From positions 1 to 64,000 of the forward strand of contig CAKVLH010000010.1 of the NCBI GenBank assembly GCA_934757245.1: DNA of 64,000 bases. Reading direction: 5' to 3'. Below, piece by piece: positions 7,990 through 15,999 of the stretch. The notes beneath the pieces are model-generated. The model searched no databases. It was not told the DNA's origin and saw nothing but the letters and a program-made list of their open reading frames with translations. This stretch comes from an uncultured Candidatus Melainabacteria bacterium (GTDB lineage Bacteria > Cyanobacteriota > Vampirovibrionia > Gastranaerophilales > Gastranaerophilaceae). Numbering within the stretch: the first letter of the stretch is position 1; every line of letters starts with the position of its first letter. Position numbers and translations under genes: made by a program.

Positions 7990-8486
7990 GTTTAGAAAAA
8001 TGGGAAATTCTTAATAAATGTTTAAAAAAGGGAATAAGGTAATGAGGGAATAGGAGAATAAGAGGTTTTAAATTTTATGTATAATAATAGTTAATAAAAA
8101 GCTGGATCTTTCGCGCTAATCGCGCTCAAGATGACGCCCAGCCTGTGATTTCACGCTACATCATTCTGAGGTTCGATTAGAAAGTAGGTTGGGCTTTCAG
8201 CCCAACAAAAATATATACATGTTAATAAAACCCTCTCCCTAACCCTCCCCCGAGGGAGGGGACTAAGGTATAGGTTGTGTTCAACGTTTTCATTGAACAC
8301 GACAATAATCAAATTTTTGTCTTATTGGATGACAATAATCCAACACTATCTTGGACTTGTATGCCATTTATCTTTTGTTATTGTCAGGCAGTGCCTGACC
8401 TACTTTAGAAGGTTAGAAAATATTTAAAACCTCTTATTCCCCTATTGCCTTATTACCTTATTCCCCTAAAAAAGAAAGGAGTTATC
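7990..8486. repeat. Gene-free gap filled with dispersed repeats
   Basis: Contains GTAGGTTGGGC-TTTC-AGCCCAAC (8184-8208), a ccctctccctaaccctccccc-gagggagggg hairpin (about 8229-8262), a GTGTTCAA-CGTTTTCA-TTGAACAC hairpin (about 8277-8300) and TTATTGTCAGGCAGTGCCTGACCTAC (8378-8403). No gene is supported until the ribosome site at 8471-8480. Confidence 0.6.
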
Positions 8487-10028
8487 ATGCAGAAAACTGC
8501 ATTAATTTGTAATAATTTTTCAGGAATAAATCGTAGTTCTTCGGTTTATTCGTCTTCAGCAATTACAGCATCTGATATTCAGAATGTCGAATTGTTTGCA
8601 ACTGAAATCAATTCCGGTGTCGGAATAAGAACGGCAAAAGGAAATGTTGCGGTTTGCGATTTAATTCCGGCAGATGAAAAAATCATCAATATTTTTGAAA
8701 GCGTACAAAAAAGCCAAACTTATTTCTTTGTTCATACAGAAAACAAAACCGAAGGCAAAATTTACTTATATTCAAGGTTAGCAGGGACATTAACCGAAAA
8801 AGTCAACAGTTTGAAAGTTACGGGAGTTTCGTCCGCAACAGATGTTTCGCAAGGTTGGTCTGATTTATGGGTATTTTCAAATTCAGAAGATATGCTTTCA
8901 ATTGAAATCGGACATTACAGCGATTCAGGTGAGTTAGCCGAAGTTGTAAAAATGACACCAAAGGACGCGGACGGACGTTTAGTAAAAGGACTTGGAATTG
9001 TTGTGTTTGCAGGGCGTTTGTGGGTGTTTAACCAACAAGTTTTGTGGTATTCGGTTCAAGAGGATATTTATGATTTTGCAACCTCAGATGCTCAAATTTC
9101 GACTTCTGCCGGCTATATCGAGTTTGTAAAAAACATCACCGCGATTTATCCGTATTTAGGAACATTGGCTGTATTTCATAACAATTCGTCTTCACTAATT
9201 GCGACAGACGATGAAAAACACACTTTCTACAAGACTTTTGACTCTCCAGGGGGGTGCGCTTCTTACAATTCGCTTGTCTTCCACGGAACAGAATTGTATT
9301 TTTACGATAATACAAAGAAAGGGATTTTTAGCTTTAAACAAGTAATAAATGGTGATAAAACGCTTGGTGATAATATCGCGATTGATATTCAAGAAGAATT
9401 GTTTGATATTCCGACTTCTCAGCTAAAGAATCTAAGAACTTTGTCTGTAGTAACTTCTGACAGAAACGAAGTTTGGATGCTTATTCCGAGTGAAGATGAA
9501 AATTATTCAACAATCGTGATTTATGATTATTTAAGAAAAACTTGGGTTAAGAGAAAATCTCAAAAGGTTAATTGTTTTGCAACAGTTGGCGGAGTTTTGT
9601 ATTCAGGCGGTAAAAAAATTTATGAAGAGTATTCGTCAAATACGTTTGACGGTGAGTTTATTAAGTCGTTTTACAAATGCACGCCTCTTAATTTGGGTTA
9701 CGAAAATTCGTTCAAGATTCTTGCTTACCCTCCGAAAATTTCGTTGGATATGTATTATAACAACAGTTTTTATGTTGAATATACTAGAAATTATGATTCA
9801 ATGACTTCAAAAACTCGTTATATCAAGGCAAAGTCGCTCAAAAATTCGCTTTATTTTGATATCGGGCATTGGGATAATTCGTATTTTGCAATTAAAGATA
9901 TTAATGCGATTAAAAAATTGCCGACTTCTTTTTTCAAAACTTTACAAATGACGTTTTTGACAAAAAAACATGGCGACGATTTTTGTATCAGAAATATTGA
10001 GTTTGGAAAGATTAAGGTTAAATATTGA
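8487..10028 (+). CDS. Tail tubular protein B-like / DNA-stabilisation-like tail protein
   Basis: 513 residues from the ATG at 8487, which follows AAAGAAAGGAG. The sequence is almost all beta strand with repeated blades (LYSRLAGTL, DLWVFSNSED, GRLWVFNQQ, GTLAVFHNN, TELYFYDNT, NEVWMLIPS), consistent with a beta-propeller or beta-prism tail protein such as T7 gp12 or P22 gp10. Position after the connector-like gene supports a tail tube or nozzle role, sealing and channelling the DNA. No cysteine-rich or enzymatic motif. Function comes from architecture and synteny. Confidence 0.65.
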   Translation: MQKTALICNNFSGINRSSSVYSSSAITASDIQNVELFATEINSGVGIRTAKGNVAVCDLIPADEKIINIFESVQKSQTYFFVHTENKTEGKIYLYSRLAGTLTEKVNSLKVTGVSSATDVSQGWSDLWVFSNSEDMLSIEIGHYSDSGELAEVVKMTPKDADGRLVKGLGIVVFAGRLWVFNQQVLWYSVQEDIYDFATSDAQISTSAGYIEFVKNITAIYPYLGTLAVFHNNSSSLIATDDEKHTFYKTFDSPGGCASYNSLVFHGTELYFYDNTKKGIFSFKQVINGDKTLGDNIAIDIQEELFDIPTSQLKNLRTLSVVTSDRNEVWMLIPSEDENYSTIVIYDYLRKTWVKRKSQKVNCFATVGGVLYSGGKKIYEEYSSNTFDGEFIKSFYKCTPLNLGYENSFKILAYPPKISLDMYYNNSFYVEYTRNYDSMTSKTRYIKAKSLKNSLYFDIGHWDNSYFAIKDINAIKKLPTSFFKTLQMTFLTKKHGDDFCIRNIEFGKIKVKY

Positions 10029-10039
10029 AAGGAAATGCA

Positions 10040-11161
10040 ATGAATAATTCAATAAATTTGTTGGAAAATTTTTTAGAACAACAAAAGCAAAAATACGTAA
10101 TAGCTGGCGCGTATGGGGCGTTGGGGCTTGCTCTTTTGGTGATATTGGCTACAAGAGGTGGCAAGTCTTCTTTATCAGCATCAAGTAGTAGAAATGAAAA
10201 AGAGGAAAAGAGTTCTAAAAAATCCGGCTCTCAATCAAATGGAACTGCATGTGTAGGTTCGTATCACGTGAGCGGTTATACAAGAGCTGACGGCACAGAG
10301 GTAAGTGATTACACTAGAACTTGCGGAGCAAAACATTTGGGGAAAACAAAAGTCTTGCAAGGGCACGTAGAAAAAAACGATGTGATAGAAAATATAAAAA
10401 CAGTTTTGCATGAAAAATCTGAAACTTATAGACATTATGAAGATTTAGAACCAATAGAAGTTGTTCAAAAAATGGTAACGAAATTACCATCTAATGATAC
10501 AAGTATACCATTAAAGGAATATTATAAATTATCTCTTAACCTCACAGATAATCCAGAAAAAGTTGTTTCTAATGAAAGATACCAAGTATATAAAGTTGAG
10601 GACTTGCCTGATATATATGATGAGAATGTCGTTTATGACAAAATTTCAAAAGGTTTGAATTTAGACTTGAACAAACCAGAAAATAAGGTTTTTGTAAAAA
10701 ATATTAGAGTAGTAATTCCAAATCAAAACTCAAAATTAATAGAACTGATAAAAAAATCTGACGAAATAAAGAACATTCTAAAAAAAGAAAATGAAAATAT
10801 TGAACTTGGGGTTTACGAAAATAAATATTTTAAAAGTGGGGTTGAATTTAAAAAACCTACTCATAAAGATATTTCTTCTAAATCTTGGACGGATAAAGCA
10901 ACTTTATTTGGAGTAATTCACAACGCTGATATTTTTGATATGAAGCAAAATGAGAAAGGGGGGATTGATTTTGTCATTACTGATTTTTATGATTTTGAAA
11001 ACTGGGATTTTAACAAAAACTATAATGCAGAAGATTGGGGTATAAAAAATTTAAATAATAATGCCTATTGGCAACAAGAAACTGGACATTTAATGCCTTA
11101 TGTTCTGTATATTCCTATAGAATATTCCATTGATGAAATTTGGGACATTTTAATGAAATAA
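10040..11161 (+). CDS. Membrane-anchored effector-like protein with V-x-G-Y-T-R motif and unknown C-terminal domain
   Basis: 373 residues from the ATG at 10040 (GAAAGG 7 nt upstream). Residues about 12-34 form one membrane segment with a glycine-rich end, followed by a Ser/Lys linker. Next comes HVSGYTRADGTEVSDYTRT, a motif common in secreted and phage-borne effector proteins. The last 250 residues are soluble and end with DFYDFENWDF and NNNAYWQQETGHLMPY, reminiscent of polymorphic-toxin C-termini, but I cannot name the family. The gene overlaps an opposing membrane-protein gene by 12 bp and a second homologue lies beyond it. This repeats the lipase/membrane-protein layout at 2-1440, so I propose a second toxin-like cargo. 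A virion structural protein is the alternative. Confidence 0.55.
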   Translation: MNNSINLLENFLEQQKQKYVIAGAYGALGLALLVILATRGGKSSLSASSSRNEKEEKSSKKSGSQSNGTACVGSYHVSGYTRADGTEVSDYTRTCGAKHLGKTKVLQGHVEKNDVIENIKTVLHEKSETYRHYEDLEPIEVVQKMVTKLPSNDTSIPLKEYYKLSLNLTDNPEKVVSNERYQVYKVEDLPDIYDENVVYDKISKGLNLDLNKPENKVFVKNIRVVIPNQNSKLIELIKKSDEIKNILKKENENIELGVYENKYFKSGVEFKKPTHKDISSKSWTDKATLFGVIHNADIFDMKQNEKGGIDFVITDFYDFENWDFNKNYNAEDWGIKNLNNNAYWQQETGHLMPYVLYIPIEYSIDEIWDILMK

Positions 11162-11599
11162 AAATGAATAAGGAAAAAAGAACAAGTAGTGAACATAGTT
11201 ATCAATGGGACAGGGTGTATTTGTTGATACAACTATAATATGTATAAAAAGAAAAATAATATTCCATAGGTAAATAAAGTTATAAAAACGATTATTTAGT
11301 AGAAAATTTGAAGTAACTCTTATTTTTCTTTTTTGAAGTTTCTGTTTTACAAAGATAATAATTTGAACTAAAATTGCTATGAATAAAAAAATGACAACCA
11401 ATAAATAATACAAGAAAAACGAAAATAAAGAAAAAAAATAAGCTCCAACGCAGGTATCTTTGCTATTAATAGTTATAATAAAAATAATTAAATAAGCTAC
11501 TATCCAAAAAAGTGTAGGTGGAATAATAAATATATGCACTGCGTGGAATTGTTTGAGATTTCTTATGAAGTTATATGTTGTTTTAATTGGATTTTGCAT
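11150..11599 (-). CDS. Multi-pass small membrane protein B, candidate immunity protein
   Basis: 149 residues with about four membrane segments and a basic loop (KQKLQKRKIRV) followed by NFLLNNRFYNFI. It shares its first residues (MQNPIKTTYNFI) with protein C at 11815-12207 and the loop motif with both A and C. The ATG at 11599 lies 6 nt after TATAAT, so the mRNA should be leaderless. A plausible -35 box TTGTAA sits 17 nt before the -10. It is convergent with the effector-like gene at 10040-11161. The immunity role is inference. Confidence 0.65.
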   Translation of the reverse strand: MQNPIKTTYNFIRNLKQFHAVHIFIIPPTLFWIVAYLIIFIITINSKDTCVGAYFFSLFSFFLYYLLVVIFLFIAILVQIIIFVKQKLQKRKIRVTSNFLLNNRFYNFIYLWNIIFLFIHIIVVSTNTPCPIDNYVHYLFFFPYSFLFH

Positions 11600-11817
11600 A
11601 GAAATATTATAAATTATTTTAATGTTTTTTACAATAGAGCTAATGATTTTAAGCCTAAAAAGGCGGGAACTGCTTCCGCATTCCCATCCTACGTTTTTCA
11701 GAATGACGTAGTCTAAAACTATGAGCTGGGCGTCATTGTGAGGTTTGTTAAAACCGAAACAATCCAGCCTTTTATAAACTGTTTTTTAGTTATTGTCAGG
11801 CAGTGCCTGACCTACTA
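11541..11817. repeat. 277-bp direct repeat, copy 1
   Basis: Nearly identical to 12149-12425 (offset 608). It covers the 5' end of a membrane-protein gene, its promoter, a gggaac-palindrome region, CGTCATTGTGAGGTTTGT and the TTATTGTCAGGCAGTGCCTGACCTAC palindrome. Confidence 0.8.
11600..11611 (-). promoter_or_regulatory. -10 box of leaderless promoter for membrane protein B
   Basis: Minus strand TATAAT, ATTTCT, then ATG at 11599; TTGTAA is 17 nt further upstream. Identical string to those before proteins A and C. Confidence 0.7.
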
Positions 11818-12207
11818 ATGAAAGGCAAGATAAATTAACATAATTAGTGCGATTATATAAACAATTAGTGCTATAAAAAATATAAAATTAAAAAATATGT
11901 TATCTATTATAAAATTCCATCTGATTACAATTTTTTTATGAATTAAAAATTGTATTATTAAAATCACAGCTTCTAATACTATTGCACCTATTGTCGAAAA
12001 AAAGGTGATAAAGAATGTAAAAATGGCAAGAAGGCAAAGTCCAAAGTAGTATGCAGGTACTTCGTCACAGTAATTCTTTGATGGAGTATAAAAAATCCAA
12101 CAAAGAAATAAAAAATAGAAAAAAGTCGGCCAAATGCAGATGTGTATTGCGTGGAATTGTTTGAGATTTTTTATGAAGTTGTATGTTGTTTTAATTGGAT
12201 TTTGCAT
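11815..12207 (-). CDS. Multi-pass small membrane protein C, paralogue of B
   Basis: 130 residues, about four membrane segments. The first 23 residues are almost the same as in protein B (MQNPIKTTYNFIKNLKQFHA), after which the two diverge except for the basic loop and NFIIDNIFFNFI. A longer frame reaches 12297, but the start at 12207 is favoured by alignment with B and by the TATAAT-ATTTCT-ATG promoter. Its coding end falls inside the flank repeat of copy 1. B and C together look like a tandem immunity-gene array made by duplication. Function is inferred. Confidence 0.6.
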   Translation of the reverse strand: MQNPIKTTYNFIKNLKQFHAIHICIWPTFFYFLFLCWIFYTPSKNYCDEVPAYYFGLCLLAIFTFFITFFSTIGAIVLEAVILIIQFLIHKKIVIRWNFIIDNIFFNFIFFIALIVYIIALIMLIYLAFH

Positions 12208-12425
12208 AGAAATATTATAAATTATTTTAATGCTTTTTACAATAGAGCTTATGATTTTTAGTCTAAAAAAGGTGGGAACTGTTTTCGCTTTTCCCACTCT
12301 ACGTTCTTCAGAATGACGTAGTCTAAAACTATAAACCGGGCGTCATTGTGAGGTTTGTTAAAACCGAAACAATCCAGCCTTTTATAAACTGTTCTTTAGT
12401 TATTGTCAGGCAGTGCCTGACCTAC
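12149..12425. repeat. 277-bp direct repeat, copy 2
   Basis: Second copy of 11541-11817. It spans the 5' end of protein C, its promoter and the dispersed palindromes just before the next virion gene. Confidence 0.8.
12208..12219 (-). promoter_or_regulatory. -10 box of leaderless promoter for membrane protein C
   Basis: TATAAT, ATTTCT, ATG at 12207 on the minus strand, the same 15 nt as before A and B. Confidence 0.7.
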
Positions 12426-12524
12426 TACTTCTTTATTGCGATAAAAGAAAAAGTAAGTGTTCCCTTGCCCAAAGAACGACTAAGATTCACAAAACCAAAG
12501 AAAAATAAATCGAAAGGAGTAAAA

Positions 12525-13148
12525 ATGGGAAAACAATCTCAAACTACAAGCACAACATACGGAAACACAACAACTTCTAATCCGTATGCTACTGCAACAA
12601 CAACAAACAACGGCACAGTTTCATATTTAAAAGATGGAACTGCGCTAAATTCTGTTTACAATTTTGTAAACAAGAACATTGATTCATTGCTTAATGAGTA
12701 TTTGAATCCGAGTCTGAATTCAACTACAAATCAAGCAAAAATCAACTCTTACGTGAATTCTATGAACACGCAAACCAGACAAAATCTTGAGAACAATATC
12801 ATTAATCCGCTTTCAAACAGAAATATGGTGCGCTCTTCTCAAGCAACAGATTTATACAAAAATTTGTCAAACTCAAATGTAAACGCATTTTCAACATTCT
12901 TGAACGAATTATTGGCAAATTCTCAAACCGAAACGGGAAATGTGTTGAGCAACCTTATGAATCAATATCAAAAGGGTTACAATGTTATTTCCGATATGCA
13001 GAAACAGTCGCTTAATACTAGTAAAGGTAATTCTACGACGAGCACGAAGGTCGGTTCGGCTTCTAATGGAACAAATGTAGCGGGTAATATTGTGAATATG
13101 ATTACTTCACTAGCGAGTTTGTTTGGTCAAGATACTACTACGTTTTAA
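12525..13148 (+). CDS. Probable internal virion / DNA ejection protein
   Basis: 207 residues. The N-terminus is Thr/Asn/Ser-rich (NTTTSNPYATATTTNNG), followed by polar helices with many Asn and Gln (NFVNKNIDSLLNEYLNPSLN). The C-terminus ends in a short hydrophobic stretch. The ATG at 12525 follows CGAAAGGAG; the longer frame from 12348 runs through a dispersed repeat. Helix-rich polar proteins at this place in T7-type genomes are internal core or ejection proteins, which would suit the position after tail tubular B. No family signature. Confidence 0.5.
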   Translation: MGKQSQTTSTTYGNTTTSNPYATATTTNNGTVSYLKDGTALNSVYNFVNKNIDSLLNEYLNPSLNSTTNQAKINSYVNSMNTQTRQNLENNIINPLSNRNMVRSSQATDLYKNLSNSNVNAFSTFLNELLANSQTETGNVLSNLMNQYQKGYNVISDMQKQSLNTSKGNSTTSTKVGSASNGTNVAGNIVNMITSLASLFGQDTTTF

Positions 13149-13162
13149 TAGAGGACATCTTT

Positions 13163-13417
13163 ATGGATAAAGAATACATTTACAAATACGCGCCGGCGCT
13201 TGTTGTTTGTATTGCAATTTTATTTCAATACAACTTATTTGTTACGCCGGAACGATTAGAGCAAACGCATCGCGAAATCTTATCAGAGGTTTCGCAAGTG
13301 TACATTACAAAATCTGAATTCGGAAATATGAAAGAACAAATAATGGATATTAACAAAAAGGTGGATAAAATTTATGACACTTTAATTAATGAAAGGAGTT
13401 TAGATGGCACTAACTGA
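13163..13417 (+). CDS. Small single-pass membrane protein with coiled coil (holin- or spanin-like)
   Basis: 84 residues: short N-terminus, one membrane segment (YAPALVVCIAILFQYNLFV, residues 9-27), then an amphipathic helix with heptads (ILSEVSQV ... MKEQIMDINKKVDKIYDTL). This layout is typical of phage lysis or haemolysin-XhlA-like proteins. It overlaps the next gene by 14 bp. A lysis role together with the hydrolase at 5387 is inference. Confidence 0.5.
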   Translation: MDKEYIYKYAPALVVCIAILFQYNLFVTPERLEQTHREILSEVSQVYITKSEFGNMKEQIMDINKKVDKIYDTLINERSLDGTN

Positions 13418-13964
13418 GATTGAATATGGTTCATTGGCTTCTTCTGAAGTTATGAATAACAATTTTGAGTATTTGGATAATAAAATTTCAGATGTTTCAG
13501 AAAATTTATCGTCTAATGTGGCTACAATTAATGCAAATATTGCAACTGTTAATTCCTCAATTTCTACAATAGGAGAAAATTTAAATAAATCAATAGAAGC
13601 TACATTTGAAAAAAGCAAGCAAATAATTGCAGATAATGCGCTTTTTGTAACAACATATCGAAATGGAACATCTTGGTATCGTGAATATTTTTCTGATGCT
13701 GAAAAGAAAAATCGTGTGTGGCTGGAACAGGGGTTTTTAACTCCGACTGAAGGTTGGGGTGTTAATAACTGCAAAACTTACAATCTTGTAAAAGCGTTTT
13801 ATGAAAATAATTACACAGTTGTAGCCGTTTCAACAACCGAATCTGTCGGAAGTGGCGTTTCTTCCGGTGATATTGCTGTAGAGTGGACTTCCACAACACA
13901 AATAGGCATCGGGAACAGTTCGCAAAACACTTTCGGCTGTAGAGTATACGCGTGCGGATATTAA
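13404..13964 (+). CDS. Phage tail fibre or tail appendage protein
   Basis: 186 residues. The N-terminal third is a repetitive helical stalk (NVATINANIATVNSSISTIGENLN), typical of trimeric fibre shafts. The rest is a compact beta domain with Trp and Gly (GTSWYREYFSDAEKKNRVW, GWGVNNCKTYNL) and two cysteines near the C-terminus. GAAAGGAG precedes the ATG inside the previous gene, so the two are translationally coupled. Receptor binding or virion attachment is likely. Confidence 0.6.
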   Translation: MALTEIEYGSLASSEVMNNNFEYLDNKISDVSENLSSNVATINANIATVNSSISTIGENLNKSIEATFEKSKQIIADNALFVTTYRNGTSWYREYFSDAEKKNRVWLEQGFLTPTEGWGVNNCKTYNLVKAFYENNYTVVAVSTTESVGSGVSSGDIAVEWTSTTQIGIGNSSQNTFGCRVYACGY

Positions 13965-13976
13965 AAAGGAGATATT

Positions 13977-14456
13977 ATGGCTTACAAATTAGAAAAACCT
14001 TATGAAGGAAACGAATTGGTTGATTTCATTGTTAAATATAATCACAATCAAGGGCTAAAAATAGAAGAAACACCAACGGCATATTACGCTTTGGAAGCAA
14101 ACGAAATTATGCAGGACGGAAAGCCTATTGTTGACCCAGATTATGAGAATAAACAAGCGGAAGCGAGAGAAAAACTATTTAAAAATGAGTTTTTTCAAAC
14201 TTCTTTAGGTTGGATTAGGCGCAAAGTGAATATGAAAGACGGCTCTACAAAGGACTTTTTAGCAGATTTATTATTGCCGATTAAAGCAGGTTTAGAGTTA
14301 GGGCAGAAAGTTATAATTATTACTTACAAAACTCCAGATTTTACAATTGACTATGACGAAGAATACATTATTTCTTTACAAGAGAAAAAAGAAGCAACAG
14401 CAGAGTTTATCCAAGAATGTTTAATGCAGACTGTAGCAGATTTTGGGGGTAATTAG
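13977..14456 (+). CDS. Fibre-associated phage protein of unknown function
   Basis: 159 residues, mixed alpha/beta, no membrane segment. It lies 12 nt after one fibre gene and just before the collagen-like fibre gene, behind AAAAAGGAG. Its internal segment ENKQAEAREKLFKNEFFQTSLGWIRRKVNMKDG recalls the linker-plus-tail layout of small tail-fibre-linked proteins, but I cannot name the family. A chaperone or fibre connector role is plausible. Confidence 0.5.
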   Translation: MAYKLEKPYEGNELVDFIVKYNHNQGLKIEETPTAYYALEANEIMQDGKPIVDPDYENKQAEAREKLFKNEFFQTSLGWIRRKVNMKDGSTKDFLADLLLPIKAGLELGQKVIIITYKTPDFTIDYDEEYIISLQEKKEATAEFIQECLMQTVADFGGN

Positions 14457-14460
14457 ATTT

Positions 14461-15990
14461 ATGAATAATATTAAAGCAAAAACTAATAATGACAACGTAA
14501 CAATAAAAGTTTCTCATAATGCCAGTTCTCAGTATGCAGAACTGGCTAAAAATTGGGCAACAAAAACAGATAATACAGTCGATGGAATTGAATATTCTGC
14601 CAAGTATTACGCAAATCAAGCAAAACAGCAGGCAGATAAAGCAGATGAAGCTAACACCTCAACAGCTGAAATATTTGCAAATGTTAAAGTGGTTGAAAAT
14701 GACATTCTAAAACTGAAAGAAGATTCTGTTACGACTATCAATGCTCAAAAAGATAACGCTATAGCAGATATTGAAAACGCATCATCTAAAATCGAAGAAC
14801 TAAAAAATGATTCATTAACAACAATTCAAGCTAAACGAAACGAAGCAGAAGCTGTTATCAAAAATGGAACTACCTCTATCGAAAATAAAATACAAACCGG
14901 AATTACCCAAATTAACCAAGAAATAATCGATAAACATGATGAGCTTAAAGGTGAAAAAGGCGACAAAGGTGAAAAAGGCGACAAGGGTAATGCCTTTACT
15001 TATGCAGATTTCACCACAGCACAATTGAATGCGCTGAAGGGTGAAAAAGGGGACAAAGGTGATAAGGGAGATAAAGGTGCGCAAGGTGAAAAAGGAGAAA
15101 GAGGACTTCAAGGAGCTCAAGGTCTAAAAGGCGACAAAGGTGATAAAGGGGAACAAGGTGAAAGAGGTTTGCAAGGAATACAGGGTATTCGAGGGCCTCA
15201 AGGTCTAAAAGGCGACAAAGGCGACAAAGGCGATAAAGGAGAACAAGGTGAAAGAGGTTTGCAAGGAATACAGGGTATTCAAGGGCCTCAAGGTCTAAAA
15301 GGCGACAAGGGCGATAAAGGAGAACAAGGTGAGAGAGGTTTGCAAGGAATACAGGGTATTCAAGGGCCTCAAGGTCTAAAAGGCGACAAAGGTGATAAAG
15401 GAGATCAAGGAGAAGCATCTGTCGCAACAATAGAACAAGCCGGCATTGTAAAACCGGACGGCACTACGATAACGATTACTGAAGACGGAACTATATCAAG
15501 CGCAGGAGGTGGCAGTGCTTCCAGCTTAGAATGGGGAAACATTACCGGCACATTAGAAAATCAAACTGATTTAAATAATAAACTTAGTGTTTTAGATATA
15601 ACCAGATATTACGTGGATTCTGAAACACCTGGAAACGGATTTTTCAAGCTATCTAATAAAGCAACGTTTTGCTGGGGCAATGTTTTACTACCAGCAGAAC
15701 AAGCAAATGGATATACTGAATATCGTTTTCCAACCGCCTTTAGAAATATGAGCAACGGAAACTATGACGGATTTGAATTCAGAGACAACAACGAGAACGA
15801 AGCGATTGACCATTATTACCGAATTCAGTTAATTATAACACCCAGACCCAGATATTTTGACACTGACAACACTCCGGATACACCGGTTCAAGCAAGTGTT
15901 GTTTCTGTTAAAAGAATGAGCTTTCGTTTAAAAAACTATTCTAACAAAGATTTGATTGTTTCATATTTTGCAATCGGTAGAGGTACTTAA
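14461..15990 (+). CDS. Collagen-like phage tail fibre protein
   Basis: 509 residues from the ATG at 14461 (GGGGG 11 nt upstream). An N-terminal alpha-helical stalk (about 1-160) is followed by Gly-X-Y triplets (about 164-318, GEKGDKGEKGDKG and GLQGIQGPQGLKG types) with one break near residues 178-193. A C-terminal beta-rich head of about 190 residues follows. The triplets should form a trimeric collagen helix as in other phage fibres. The head likely binds the host surface and ends with VSYFAIGRGT. The repeat block is coded by near-identical 81- and 90-nt units and is therefore prone to length change. Confidence 0.85.
   Translation: MNNIKAKTNNDNVTIKVSHNASSQYAELAKNWATKTDNTVDGIEYSAKYYANQAKQQADKADEANTSTAEIFANVKVVENDILKLKEDSVTTINAQKDNAIADIENASSKIEELKNDSLTTIQAKRNEAEAVIKNGTTSIENKIQTGITQINQEIIDKHDELKGEKGDKGEKGDKGNAFTYADFTTAQLNALKGEKGDKGDKGDKGAQGEKGERGLQGAQGLKGDKGDKGEQGERGLQGIQGIRGPQGLKGDKGDKGDKGEQGERGLQGIQGIQGPQGLKGDKGDKGEQGERGLQGIQGIQGPQGLKGDKGDKGDQGEASVATIEQAGIVKPDGTTITITEDGTISSAGGGSASSLEWGNITGTLENQTDLNNKLSVLDITRYYVDSETPGNGFFKLSNKATFCWGNVLLPAEQANGYTEYRFPTAFRNMSNGNYDGFEFRDNNENEAIDHYYRIQLIITPRPRYFDTDNTPDTPVQASVVSVKRMSFRLKNYSNKDLIVSYFAIGRGT
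15121..15410 (+). repeat. Tandem coding repeats in the collagen-like region
   Basis: Units begin with GGTCTAAAAGGCGACAA at 15121, 15202, 15292 and 15373, so unit lengths are 81, 90 and 81 nt, plus a partial fourth. Each encodes GLKGDKGDKG...GLQGIQGIQGPQ. The 90-nt unit has one extra Gly-Asp-Lys triplet. Confidence 0.9.
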
Positions 15991-15999
15991 GGAGATTTT

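Noticed and set aside
10980-11010. DFYDF in the effector-like protein as a colicin M catalytic motif
   Set aside because: Colicin M needs a His-Arg pair a few residues after the D-x-Y-D; it is absent here.
12208-12297. Extended start for membrane protein C
   Set aside because: The added 30 residues cross the promoter and have no counterpart in protein B.
15121-15410. Regular repeats as a CRISPR array
   Set aside because: Units are contiguous coding triplets with no spacers; no CRISPR array was seen anywhere in the window.
15011-15430. Leftward Leu/Cys-rich open frame
   Set aside because: It is the mirror of the collagen repeat block.
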